64,000 nt of DNA from Dichetophora obliterata (GCA_963920525.1 OY986435.1:261518962-261582961); one strand, 5' to 3'; shown: positions 27,101 through 41,000, counted from the stretch's first letter. Notes: generated by a model from the sequence alone, not told the origin. Made by a program: numbers and translations.

Positions 27101-30100
27101 GTCCCTCAATTTTTATTTTTTTCGATCAGATATAAAAGTTATTTCTCAATTTTTATTTTACACTCATAAATAAGAATTATTTGTTGAGTTTTATTTTTTC
27201 GCTCAAAAATAAAAATTATGTGTCGAATTTTATTTATTTTTCCGCAAACATAAAACTCCAAACACCACAGAGCTTTGTTGTTGCTGGCGCATGCTCCATC
27301 CAAATTTAATAACAATCATTTAAACTACTTCAACAGCTGCACAAAATCCTATTTAATTGATTGATCAATAAAAAATTAAAAAAGCAAAATAGTTTCAGCC
27401 AAGACAGATTCTTTTTAATTTTTCCTTTCCCATCGCATTCACATAGGTTGCAGATTTTGAATGAGCTGTCAGTTGCCTTTTGACAGTTATGGTAGTTCGC
27501 TCTCAGCTGTGCGACTACCTCTATTCTTCTACCATGGTCAAAAGTCTGTTTTGTCCAAATGTTGTAATTTTTAAGGTATTTTTTAAATACTGTTTGTCTA
27601 ATTTTCCTTTATTTCAATATACTGTTATTTAAAAATTTTGCTTTCAAAAAGTCTGCTCTCCATTTATAGCATTATAACTTTATTTGGGATACAAAACGGT
27701 GTGTTTTAAGATTAAATTATTTGCCCTTGTACAGAAAGTTGTTATTTTAAGCTTATTTACCTTAGTTGTTCTTAGTCCATATTTTGCAGAATTTTGGCAT
27801 ACAGAACTTTTTAACAGTTTTCTGTTAATGCAGAATTTTATATACAGAATTTCATACATACAGACAACTGCACCGAACTTCAAGAAATTCTTTAAATTAA
27901 TGTATAAAAATTTAACAATTTGTATTAAAACTTGCGCAGTTTTCCAGTCTGAAAACGCCATAAGGTCCATGGACATTATGTCCATTTGCGAAGTAGATAT
28001 AATCAGCCTTATCGGGAATAATTTTTCACTCGGATTCGGAAAAAGGAGTTTTCACTTTTAAGATAAAGCTTAAGAACATTTTGAAAATTTTTAATGCAAA
28101 TTTGTTTATCAACCGTAGATGAATTGTTCCCGACATTATGTCATCCCACCACACTTATAATGTGGAGCATTTCCAGTGTGTACCTTCTATAATAATTTGT
28201 CTCTTGTTGTAGAATCTTGACGTTGTCAAAGTCAGGTGTATGGTTAAGTTGTTCGCCGCCAGTAGGCCCAACCAAAATAGACGAAACGAGACGATTGCAA
28301 CTTGCCGAATGTCTACACTCGTGTAGTCTGTTTTGACACCGTTGACTGAACCGTTTCGTTCAGTTTCGCAGTTTTGATTAGTTGACTTGTGTCTATTTTG
28401 GACAGCAAAATTAAATTGCATTTAAGCGAACATTTTCGTCTTCACTCGTTACGTAGCGACTATTTTGGTTAGGCCTAGTGCTGTTTTTTGCTAAATTTGT
28501 CTTGAATGCGCTTTTTGGTCAGATTTATGAGCAGATATCCTTGCCCTTAATTTGTTTTTGTTGTTCCCACATATGCTTTGTCGCATACGTGGGACCCGTC
28601 TCCTTTTAACGTATAACGTTTGCTTTGTCAAGTTCGTTTGTTTTTGTCTTCATAATGTTATGTTCGTCTTGATCGCAATTTGGAATGTTTGTTTGTCGTA
28701 TATACAGCTCTACAAATTTCGGATCCGGTAAACCCATTATCATTCCTATATGTGGTTTCATCGCTGGTTCGAAACCTGTCCTCAGTTTCCTCCTATATTG
28801 TAAAATTTTCCAGATACAGGGTGTTTTACGTTTTTGGCAAGTGTTTAGTATTATTGATTTAGAATCTAAACTACTCACCATAAAATAAAAAATAATATTT
28901 TGTATTTTAGAAAAATTATCAAATTTTCCATAAATACATCAACCACTATCGTGTCATGTGCTGTAGCAGAACTAAAATTTTGAGATTATCAAACGAAATA
29001 TCAGCAAATTTTGCATCTTTTGTTTTAGCGGAGCTGTAATCTTCCAAATTTAAAATGTCTGTTTTTCATGTAAAAATACTCTTAATCAACAGGTTTTTTC
29101 TAAATTCTAACTTTGGATGATAACAGCTCTGCTAAAATAAAAGATACAAAATTTGTTGATATTTCGTTGGGTAATCTGAAAATTTTAGCTCCGCTACAGC
29201 ACATAATTCGAAAATGGTTGATAGAGTGATGGAAAAGTTGATATTTCTTCTAAAATAGAAAATATTCTTTTTTATTTTATGGTTGATAGCTTAGATTCTA
29301 TGTAAATAATACTAAGCACGTGCCAAAAACGTAAAACACCCTGTATCTTGAAAATGTTATAATATGGGAGAAAACTGAGTACAGATTTGGAATCAGTATT
29401 GAAAGTACATCTAGGAATGATAATCGGCTTACCGGATCCAGAATTTGTAGACTAGTATTATTTATCCAAACATCCCAAGTAACATTGTTGGAGCAACTAG
29501 GTGCGAGTGAGTCCTAAAAGTGTTCTATAGGTGTATAATATGCGGTTAAAGCTTTACCGCAGCTTTGTTTGCTGCTAGTTGCTTTTAATTTTAAAGAAAA
29601 TGCTCTAAATATGATTTTTTTACCATTTTGAGCTTTAATACTTTATACAGCTCTGTAAAGGATTTTATCAAATCTGCAAAAGAGCAGAACTCTAAAATTT
29701 ACTACTTGCTCTGTAAAGGATCTTTTAAAGTAATAAAAATTACTATACAGCAGTTTTAAAACTCGTAGATTGAGTATAATATTTGCTTTAATGTGTATTT
29801 TTGTATTGCATTTTTAAAGCGAATAGATATAAAATACTGTAAATTAATGCAATAAATTTTTTGGGAATAACAAGTGACTAAAAAATCTGATAAAGAGCTT
29901 CTTTGAAAAAAATGGCGATCTTATAAAAAATAGAAAATCTTCAGAGTTGAAGCAAGCTAAATATTAGTGTTTACAATAATATTTAAAACGAAATTGATGA
30001 TTTCTATGATACATATATTTAAGAATAAAGTACTTAAATCATTTTTAGTTGATCTTAAAGAATGTTAAAAATTTTCCAACTATTTTTAAATAATTAACAC

Positions 30101-33100
30101 TTCTTAATTTTAATTATTTGTTAAGCCCGTTGTAGTTTTTCGAAGTACTTCATTCACGTTTCCGATAAATTCAAAAGCGCACCGAAATTCGCAGCATATA
30201 ACGAATACACGAACATGAGTCTGATATAATAATCACTTTATTATTTCTTTAATTTATTTGTCATTCTTATCATCACAAACACTTGCCAAATTTTATATAT
30301 TTATTGAGTTTATTTTTAACACATACATACTTAAACGAATAATAAAAAAGAGCTTTGCAAGAGCTCTTATTTGGGTTTGACAGGGACTCTTTTAAAAGTT
30401 TACAGCTACTTCTACTCCTCATATGAAGTAAAAATAGTGCTTTAAAACTCAAGAAAGTAGCCTTATATATTCTCTGCAAGAGCTTTAGTAGCGCGACTAA
30501 AGCTATAGTTGAAGCTTGCTGCTATATAAGATAGCACTATAAGCTCTGCAAGAATGAATATATGGCTAATATTGTTACTTGGGATGTCTGAATATAAGAG
30601 CACTGCTATTATTTTGACCGCAACTGTATATCAGATTATAAAACGCGTTTTGACAAACCGGGGATAGATATATGTCTTCGATTTATATGTTTTTGTTTCT
30701 TTATCCTCTCTTTTGTTTCTTTTGTTTTTAACCTTTTCCTTCTTAAACTGTTGATTTAATCTTCCGTCATTTTCTTTAGGAAATAATTTTTCTGTAATAT
30801 TGTTTTTATTTTTCTTATGTTTTCTATGTGAAATTCTTCGTTGCTGATGTCAAGTACTCATCTTATAAAGTTGTTGGCTGTATTTATTATCACCCTGTTT
30901 GGTTTGGAGTAAAAATTTATTAGTCTTCCTGAGGCCATAGGTTTTTGAAATCAGTCAATTGTTAAAAAGTTTTATTTTCTTGTTATGAGTGTGCCCAAGT
31001 ATGGTAGCTTACCTTACCTAAGTAAAAGTTTACTTTTCTTATAATACGTGTGTCCAAGTATGGTATCTTTCCTAATAAACTAAGTTTTTTTATATATTTT
31101 TAAAAATTAGGCTTGTAGCTTCAATATATTGAATAAAGTCACAATTTTACATTTAATTAAAAATGTTACATGTTTTGTAACATGACAGTGTGTTTAATTT
31201 AACACTTATTCTTGACAGTACTGTTAAAACAGTAAAAAATACTTTAATTGTCGAACTTTGTGTCTGTGTATAAAAGTCCAGACAGTTGGCAAGACAGTAG
31301 ACAAAATGGTAAAAAATGTATATTTTATGAATAAAATGTTTGTTAAAACTACGAGCACGCCAATGTAATGCAAATTTCCCATTAATTCTATTAAATTTTC
31401 TCGTCTTCTGTCATTTGATATGCTAAATATCATTTTGCTGTCCTAGCTACTGTCCCGCCAACTGTCTACAAAAAAGTAGACAGTAGCAGCCAGTAGCAAA
31501 AGTGAGTGTGTGTGTGGGCAACTGTCTTAACAGTACTATCTTTTGTTTTTTGCTTCAAGATTTTAAAATTTTGCGAACGACACCAACCCAAAGCAGAGCT
31601 AGCATCTCGAAATAAAAGTTTGAAATGTGCGATTATTGGAATCTTTCTTTGGGAGATTTAAATACAACTGGAGTATCACAACACAATTTTCGATGAAAAA
31701 TTAATGGCGCAGCTAAATTCACTTTAAAAAACACCTCTTAAAAAGCATACCATTCAAATAAATGTTTGCTTCATTCCGATGCGGCAAATAATATCGCACA
31801 TACTGCATCTTTATATTTAAAGAAACTAAGGCTGAACGTGGTGTGAGACACGGTTGGCAATACATTTTTCCATATCAAAAAATATTGTTGAATGTTTCTT
31901 TCACGACGTTCAGCCTTCGTTTCGTTATACATAAAGATGCAAATAATCACATTGCAGCATTAATTTTTTCAAATTAAAAATAAAACATCGCGATGCAAAA
32001 CTTTATACACATGAAAGATTGTTTAAGTAAAACTAAATGGTTTTTAAGAAAAAATAAATTTGTTGTGCATGCTTAACAACTCAATTTGTTTCAATTGTAA
32101 ATGCTTCTACTTCTTCTTCTTCCAAACACCTTTTTTGTAGCAACTACATCTTAATAATAAAAAAACAAATTACGGTAACACATTCCAATTGGGTGCCAAC
32201 ATTTTTCAATTTCAGCTGTTTCGAGAATGACAACAACAACAGCAACATCACCATCGCAAACAACTACTTCTCCCCTGGACAGAGTACAAGCTGAATTACG
32301 TAATGCCATTAGAACGCTACAAGAAATACCAACGCCGATCGCCTGTGCAGCAGATGTCAAACAAGTCGATCAAATAATATATAAACTGCGCCAACATAAT
32401 GCACTGCCTGGCTATGCCACACCCGAAAAAATCGTTGGTCTCGATATGGATCCAATCGACTGGCCGTACTTAGCCACGCGTGAGTATGCAGACTTGTTGC
32501 AACAGCTCCTGGCACGTTTTAATACTGCTTGGCCCACAAAAGGTGGTGATATACAAATTATAAATATATTTAAGCTTGATAGCGATTTTGCATTTATCTA
32601 TGAAAGCTTTTATGCCCTAACCCAAAAGCTTAAAGATCATCCAGCTATAATTAGTGATATCTTGGCGAATATGGTGCAGGATACGCAGCTAATACCCATC
32701 AGTTTTGTGCATATTTGCAGACACAAAGCACTGCTCTTGGAGGAGCATGGTCAAATGGCCAAAATAATGCCTGTGCAGCAAATTGAAGAATACAACGCAG
32801 TGTTGCGCGATTATCTGCAATTGCTGATTGCCTTACCTAGCAATGTAGCAAATACCTTAAAAATACAAACTCCAAATATTTTCACTCCCAAGCAGTATGC
32901 GCATCTTTTGCTTAAGCACTTTATCAGATCCTTGGACTTTATTTTCCACTGTGAGCAAATAAGTGAAGCCTTCAATTTGGACTTCTATAGCCTTCTACTT
33001 GCTAGAATTTTAACAAACTTTTATGACAACTCAACAGCGACTGCTGACACCACTGAATTAAGTGATTTTCTGCAGCTATTGCAAAATTACTGCAGCGTAA

Positions 33101-35052
33101 AGCGGCTACGCTTAGTAGTGAATTCCATTTTGTTACAGCTAGACGGTAATGCTGCTTATAAACTTGCCATTCACATACTCAACCATGAACTCAACGTTAA
33201 GCTGTTGCTTGGTGATGCTGTGCATCAATCGCCTGATTGGAAATTTTGTCTCATGCATAAAATGACTGTACAACGTGTACCTACCAAGGAATGTGCTTTG
33301 GCTGGCCTCATTGTTTACTTTAACTTAGTAGCAAAAGATTTGCTGCTGGAGCTATTTGAAAAGCTGCTGAGTATTTGGTCCAAACGTAGCGCCTTGCAGA
33401 AGCTTACTGCCCAGGAGCATCTTGGCATTTCGAAGCTGCTCATTTTGGCTGGCAAAGCACTGTGGGAAAATAAGGTGCAAGAAAATTCTGATGAGTTAAT
33501 ACATGAACTTAAACTGCAGTTGCATGAGGGGCTGCGTCATCACTTGGAATCTAGCGATACTATATTGCGTCATATTGGCATGAAAACAGTGGAGTTGCTT
33601 TTTAATTATATAGAGCCGCCCAAGGGAGTTGCTGAGGATGAGCAATTGAAGTTCGAGTATGAGGATGCGATTAAAATGCCTAGAGGAAGAGTTCTGCTGA
33701 AACTTGATGAGATGGCAGCAACGTGGCAGCCAAAAATGTTTGTAGGAAAAAATCAACTAGCTGCAGAAGAATTAGAGGCTCTACTCGCAAGGTTTATGCT
33801 GGACAAAGTGGAGGAACTGACATTAAAAAATGTTTCAAAATATTTGCCTGTAACTGAAGCCAATTCTCCAAATTCTCTATCTGCTACTGCTGCGGTCGTT
33901 GATTTACGACCAGAGCCATCACCGCCAATGGAATTGGACTCGGATGATGACGACTTTGTGCCCTATGACATGTCCAATGATACCGCCATTTTGGAAGAAA
34001 AGCGTCCAAAATTCCTTCTCGATCTGCTGCACACGCTAAACACACGTATAGATAATCATGAGATATTTGAAAGTGCCCTTTCGGCAGCGGAACATCTTAT
34101 CTCTACGCAGTTGTCACAAAATGACACACGTCTGGCTGTTGATCTCTTGCAGCTCTTCGTCTCCTTGGAAATGCAATTCTTTTACGAAGATTTTGAGGTG
34201 ACTAAATATAAATGCTGCTTGGCCATTTGTATCTCACATCCAGGCCCATGTGCTGAGTATCTATGTCGTGAGTTTCATACCGATGACTCGCATTATAATG
34301 CAGAAACACGCATAATAATGCTGCAAATCTTAGCCGGAGCCGTTAAAAAACTCTCTGGTGCCATCAGTAACGATGATGAAGAAGCAATGGAAGTGGAAAT
34401 GAAAAATACCAATATACCACAACAACAGGAACAACTACGCAAATTCAACTTTGAAAATACCCATCAAGAACGCCTACAAGCTGCGCGTCATCTCATACGT
34501 CAGCGACTTAAGCAAAAAACAAAACGTTTCGCAAGCAAATCGAGTACTCACATTAAACCAAGTCAGGCGAATCGTTTTCATGCCGTTGTTGGTACCTTCT
34601 TTTTTGGTCTAGTGCGCGGCGAACGCACCAAGCAAATGCTTTACGTTAAATACGATCGCATTTCGCACGACATCGATACAATGCTACTTGTGAATTTTTT
34701 ACACACGCTCTCTATCATTGTGATGGGTGCGCAGAATAGTCCGCTGCTGCCTACAATGGCCCGTGAGGTATTCGATGTGTGCGCCTTTGTGCGATTTAGT
34801 GCCGAGTCACGAGTGCGACTGGCTACATTGGAGCTTATAGGCGTGACGCTTGTTTGCATGCCTGGCATCATACTCTTTGAGCAGTTTTCGGAACGTCTTA
34901 TTGAGCTGCGAAATTGGTTGGAGGATTACATCAAGTCTCCACTGCTGGGCGGTGAAACAAGCGATGAATGTCGTGAACTGGCAACTCAAATCTTAAGCAC
35001 CTGCTACAAACTTTACTCTTCGCATCAAGAATTAGCAACCGAACAATTTTAG
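2505..35052 (+). CDS. lqfR: lqfR long form: EpsinR-Tel2 translational fusion
   Basis: This form uses the same first six coding exons and then joins the donor at 20913 to the acceptor before 32216. The single G left by the donor plus CT from the new exon makes an alanine codon, and the frame runs through V-S-R into the Tel2 methionine. Total coding length is 4,311 nt, again a multiple of three, giving 1,436 aa with Tel2 beginning at about residue 496. In Drosophila, Tel2 is known to be made as a fusion with EpsinR from this gene, which strongly supports the model. That both isoforms exist in this species is inferred from phase and splice sites only. Confidence 0.85.
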
Positions 35053-38000
35053 CTTTAATATTTTCTTCTTTTTCCGTTCTATGAACTTGTTAAATTTACC
35101 AAAATAAAAGTAATACTAAGCAAATGTTGCAGTTTTTATTTCTTGCAGTCGAGATCGCTTTCAAGTAAGCATTTAAACAAATATATCAAAAGTGACTTTT
35201 CACTTAATTTTTGGATAGATGCCAACTATTATTGAAGAAACTTTTAAGCGCATTTATTTAAATTTGTACAAAGAAATCGAGCAAGTATTATTTTATAATT
35301 CATTGTCCTCGTTTATAAGTATTTATGTATTTATATCGTATATTCCACCCTGCTCTAATAGTGAAATTTATTCGATGCACTTTAGTAATATACTTAATAT
35401 TGTTGATCGCCTTAAAGATAACGAATACCTCTTAGTTTTAGGTGACTTTAACTTGGGTAATACAAATTGGTCTCAGTCTGATGAGCTAACAAGTATGATT
35501 CCGAATTCGAGCCTTAACTCGGAGATTGATTTTATTGATTCAATTTTATCGTTGGGTATAATTCAAATAAACTCAGTTAAAAATAATTTGAATAAAATAT
35601 TGTATTTAGTTTTTTCCGATCCTGATCTTAATGCGGTTTGCGATGAAGCAGATTTCCTTTTGTCTAACAATAGTTTCCATCATAAAGCGTTATTAATTAA
35701 ATTGGATATTCTAACAATAGAGTTATCTGCTCTAGAAGAAGATACTTTTGTTTTTGATTTTCGAAAAGCTGATTACGTAGCAATTATTAACTACTTATCA
35801 AGTGTAGACTGGCATGCACATTTGGGTGACAATTTGTTACAAAATTACCAGTTATTTATTAATGTCATAAATGAAACATTTATTAATTTTGTTCCTATAA
35901 AAAAAGTTAAGAAGAATTCTAAGCCGGAATGGTTTAGTAAAAATCTTTTCAGATTAAAAAATAGAATGAATAAGCTATTCAAAAAAAGTAGGATGATATA
36001 GCTTTTCGTCAAAGTTACCATCAAGCGCGAAAAGAATACGAATCACTCAAGAAGCACCTTTACAGAAGGCATATACGTGGTCTTGAATCTGATATAAAGT
36101 GCAACCCTAAAGCATTCTGGAATTTCTTGAATAAAAAAAGAAATAACAAGGGTTTCCCTAAAAATAATTTTTTTAAAGAAAAAATATCGAACAACTCGAA
36201 AGATGCTTGTAACCTGTTTGCCGATTTTTTTCAATCAAATTTTGTCTTTGATAGAGATGGCGGGGTTGGCAACTATCCGCTCTATTGCGGTGACCCCATC
36301 ACTGATTTGGGATCTTTATCTCTCTCTGAAGAGAATGTTTTAAACGAAATGTTAGCTCTTGACATTAATAAAGGTATTGGTCCGGATAATATGCTCGTTG
36401 GAAAGCGGGTACGAAGTTGATGTAGTGTCTACCGACTTTAGTAAAGCGTTCGACAAAATCTCACACACTATTATTCTTCTTAAGCTTAAATCCTTTGGTT
36501 TTCTATCACTCTTTATATCTTGGATTAAATAATATCTCGAAGGACGCCGTTATAATGTCATCTTTAGATTTTCCAATTCAGATTCTTTTTCAGCTACCTC
36601 TGGTGTCCCACAAGGTAGTCACCTTGGTCCTTTGTTTTTTGTCTTAACAATCTCTGATGTAGATGGCATCATCAAAGAATCCAATCTCTCTGTGTATGCT
36701 GATGACATGAAAATCTATCGGCGCATACAAACTAACGACGATTCTCACTATCTTCAAGAAGATCTAGTTAGTTTTTCCACTTGGTGTCAAAAAAATCTTC
36801 TAGAGCTCAACGTTAGTAAATGTCAAGCTATTACATATTCACGCAAGCGTCTCCAGCTTCCCCCAAGAACATATTACTTACTCGGCAAGCCAGTTCCTCC
36901 TGTAAGCTTTTTAAGGGACTTAGGTGTAATATGTGACAAGGAACTTAATTTTAGGTCTCATATTGATAATATCATTAGTAGAGCCAATTCTGCACTGGGT
37001 TTTGTGAAACACTGGTCCAGAGAATTCTCCAACCCTTACGTTACTAAATCTCTCTACCTTACCTTTGTTAGACCCATCCTCGAATATGCCAGCCAGGTTT
37101 GGTCTCCTATCTACAACATCCATTCTGTGCGAATCGAAGCCGTTCAACGAAGATTCATTAGGTTCGCACTACGCGGTCTTCCCGGTTCTGACAGTTTCAA
37201 CTTACCTCCTTATGCAGACCGCCTGAAGTTGATTAACATGCAATCTCTTGCAAAACGAAGAGAAGTTGCAGATGTACTCTTCATTCATCAACTTGTATGC
37301 GGTACCATTAACTGCCCTGCACTACTCCAATTAATATCCTTTAATACCAACCCACGTAACCTTAGGTCTATTCCTCTCTTCCACCTCAACTTCCATCGTA
37401 CCGACTATGGTTGCAGTGAACCTGTAACCAGGATGCTTCGTGTCACTAACAATTTGATCAGCGAATTTGATTTTCATCTGAGCAGATCTCGACTCCGAAA
37501 TGCCCTTCTAAACTCCAACGCCACTTCTTCTTAACTCCAACGCCATTTTTCCCCCTCTATAATTTTTTTCTTACAATTAAGTTATGATACATATTCCCTG
37601 TTAATTATTGTAAGTTCCCTTTATTACTTTTCTCTCCGTATTTCCCTTTTGACGTGTTCTTATAATTACGTTTTTCTGGTGGGCGGATTACGCCCACCAC
37701 GAATTGGATATCTTTCGAACACTAAAACAAGGGAAGGAGAGAGAAAAAAAAATAAATAAACCCTGTTAGAATAAGTTAAGACCCTGTTAGAATAAGATTA
37801 GTTCTTAGTTAATCAGCTTGTATTAAGCTTAACGAATAAATAAATAAATAAATAAATAAATATCCCTCCAATATTTCTTAAGAAGTGTGCAAGTGTCTTA
37901 GTAACGCCACTTGCACTTATATTTAATTTGTCCCTCAACAAGGGTCAGTTTTTAGAAGTCTGGAAGGAGTCTATTATAATTCCTATACATAAATCTGGTT

Positions 38001-41000
38001 CCCGACAGAATATAGCCAATTATCGTCCTATATCTAAACTACCGTTAATTCCAAAATTGTTTGAAGCCGTTGTAAAAAAACAAATTTATACCTGCATAAG
38101 AAACTCAATATCCGAAAAACAGCATGGTTTTGTATCTGGGAAATCCACCTCGACAAATCTTACTTTATTTTCTCATTTCATAAAAAATGAATTAGAATCA
38201 GGAAACCAAATTGACGTCATTTTCACAGATTTCGCTAAAGCCTTTGATGGGGTGCAGCATCATCAAAAAAGCTACGGCTGATGGGTTTTCATTCATCATT
38301 ATTATCTTGGATAGAGGACTACCTCACAGATCGATGCCAATCTGTCCGTATTGGAAAAAGTTTTTCAAAGGATATTATGAACCTTTCAGGTGTACCACAA
38401 GGTAGTCATCTTGGACCACTCTTGTTCGTTTTATTTATAAATGATCTCCCTAACTATATTCAGCACTCGGAATGTCTTATGTATGCAGATGATGTTAAAA
38501 TATTTAAATCTGTACATTCACATACTGATCATTTGCTTCTGCAACGCGATTTAAATTATGTTCATAATTGGTGTTCGGTTAATAAACTACACTTAAATAT
38601 TTCAAAATGCAACATAATGTCGTTTTATATGAAACTGACACCTTTCTTTTTTGATTACTCAATAACGATCAATGAACCCAAAGAGTTGAGTCTAAATCTG
38701 ATCTAGGGGTGTTATTTGATAAAAAGATTACGTTTGCCAGCCACTACGATACCATTATCAACAAGTCTAATGCAATGATTGGATTTATAAGGCGCAACAC
38801 AAAAGAATTCAACGACCCATACACCCTTAAAACTTTATTTATCTCTTTAATAAGATCAATCTTAGAATATGGCTGTGTCATATGGGATCCATATAATGAA
38901 TCACACAGTGCAAGACTTGAGAAAGTACAGAGACGTTTTAATCGTTTTGTAATTGGTAAACTAAACTGGGATTTTGTGCCAAATTATTCACCTAGATGCG
39001 CCCTTCTTGGCCTCAGCACGTTGGCCTCTAGGCGAAAGTATTTTCTAATAATGTTTGCTCGCGATATTTTGATGAACCACATTGATTGTGCTCCTCTTCT
39101 TGCACTTTTTGGAATATATGCCCCCGAAAGGCATTTTAGACAAAGGAATTTCTTTCATATTCCACACCATAGAACTAACTTTGGCCGAAGTGATCCAATC
39201 TATAATATTAGCTCAGCGTTTAATTCTATATTTGCTCGAATAGATTTCACACAAAATAGAATAACGTTCAAACAAAATGTAATGAATATTGTGTAGGATA
39301 ATTTTGATACTATTTGCTTAATTTATATATTATACAAATGCATGTAAATCAATGACTGTTAAACATTTTTGTTGATACAAAGTAAATAAATAAATAAATA
39401 AATAACGTCAGAGTAGCGGGCATTAAGAATTGTGTTCAAGTTCCCAATTCATTGCTGTTACCAATACATTGCTGTCTCCACTACCTCCATACGAATAAAG
39501 TTTTAAAAAAGGAGAAATTTAAAATCGATAGTTCCTCTCAAGCAATTTTCGGAAGTAAAACTAACCGTGATAATTATCGTCTTCGATTCTTCGAACAGAA
39601 AGCTGTCGATGACGACCTGGCGCGAGTTCAAGAAAAAGGATTATTTTTATTTCTCATTGGCCACAATCTAATCGTCCAAGCGTTGATTTTCAATCTAAAT
39701 TTCGCGTAACACCGCAGCACAGTGTAAGATTTTGCTGCCTGGGTGATCAAAATTCTGTAACTTTTAAAAGGCTGAAGATATTTTCGTTTGGTTTTTCGTG
39801 TTTTATTGGTGGCCTTCAAAATCGATGTGGCCTTCAAAATGTAAAGAAACATTTTTATACTAGCAGGAAGGGGCTCAGTAGGGTTGCCCCAAACTTAACT
39901 CGAAAATCAAAATTTGCATCGTAGGCTTTTTGTTGTAGTAAAAGTGCATTATTAGGTCTAACCAATTTACAAGTTTTAATAGTATTAACTATAATTTTAT
40001 GAGTTTTCTTAACCCTTTGGTACTCGATGTATCTTAAAAGATACAATTACCAATATCTTTATAAAGCTCAAAATAAGTTTAAAATTTTTCCATAAATGCA
40101 ATTTATATTAGAAATCGATGTAGATCTCAAACCAAAAACAAAAAGTTTAAGATTATTTAGAGATGGCTTAGTAGGGTTGCCCAAAATCAACAAAAAATAA
40201 ATTATGAAATTTTACTTTTTTTTTTTTGAAGAAATTTAATAAGTATTTTTTTCGAATTTAACAAAAATAAAATAAATTAAAACCTAATTCTTTGCTCTCT
40301 TATTACGTATTAAGTAAGTTTACTTACTTATTTTAACAATTTTTAAGCACATTTTTTTAACATATCAGCGGAACACACGAAATAGACAAAAAAATATCGT
40401 AATTTTTACTTTAATTGAAAAGTTTGTTCAACAGGCGGTCCAGGGCGGTAACAATCTTCAAATGGTTGGGAAGCAGATATACCAAATATTATTGTCTCGT
40501 AGTTCGTTCATGGCTGAGTTGGTTTGAAATTTTAAAAGCTTACCGAAAGTTGAAAAATTTATTAAGAATAATGAAGTTCAATTATAATGAAGTTATAATC
40601 GAAATAAAATTGGTCGCTAAATAATATCTTAACTGTGCTAAAAAAAGAAAACCGTAACTTAAAATATTTAAACGTTTGCTTACAGGTTAACGTTTAAAAG
40701 TTAAAAAATAATGTTAAGTTTTTAACATTTGCGCAGAGAATAAAAAAGTTCTAACTTCCGGCCCTTACATCTCAGAATGTATCAAAGATGTATAAAAACT
40801 TTTACCGAAATCGAAATGTCAGTACAATTTTAATTTAGAATCGTTAAAAATATTAAGATTACATACTTTGCATTTTATAGTTTTGAAGGCTCAAATGCTA
40901 AAATCTTACATTGTGCGCCGGTTCGTCAACTCCTTTCAAGTGCTACGTGAAATTCTTGCAAAAGAAAAATGAATGCAGTATAAAAAAAAAAACTTGCATT

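Larger units (their letters stand above)
35219..39404 (+). mobile_element. Non-LTR retrotransposon A (endonuclease + RT), split by insertion of element B
   Basis: Part 1 (35219-36390) has an APE-type endonuclease ([21 protein letters not shown]) and the pre-RT linker up to NKGIGPDN. Part 2 (37862-39296) resumes in the same frame with [20 protein letters not shown] and carries RT motifs [46 protein letters not shown], and the tail to a stop at 39296. A (TAAA)n tail lies at 39382-39404. Frameshifts near 36000 and 38278 and a stop near 38704 make it inactive. It is a jockey/CR1-type element (clade uncertain) inserted just behind the Tel2 poly(A) signal. Confidence 0.85.

Noticed and set aside
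26930..27245. CRISPR-like array
   Set aside because: Units are contiguous tandem repeats without unique spacers, in a eukaryotic intron.
32227..35052. Tel2 as a separate nested gene unrelated to lqfR
   Set aside because: A 3' splice site directly precedes it, its phase matches the lqfR donor and the same fusion is known in Drosophila. An additional internal promoter is not excluded.
35219..36001. 260-aa open frame as a host gene downstream of Tel2
   Set aside because: It contains the YIPPCSN and LGDFN endonuclease motifs of a non-LTR retrotransposon and continues into RT sequence.
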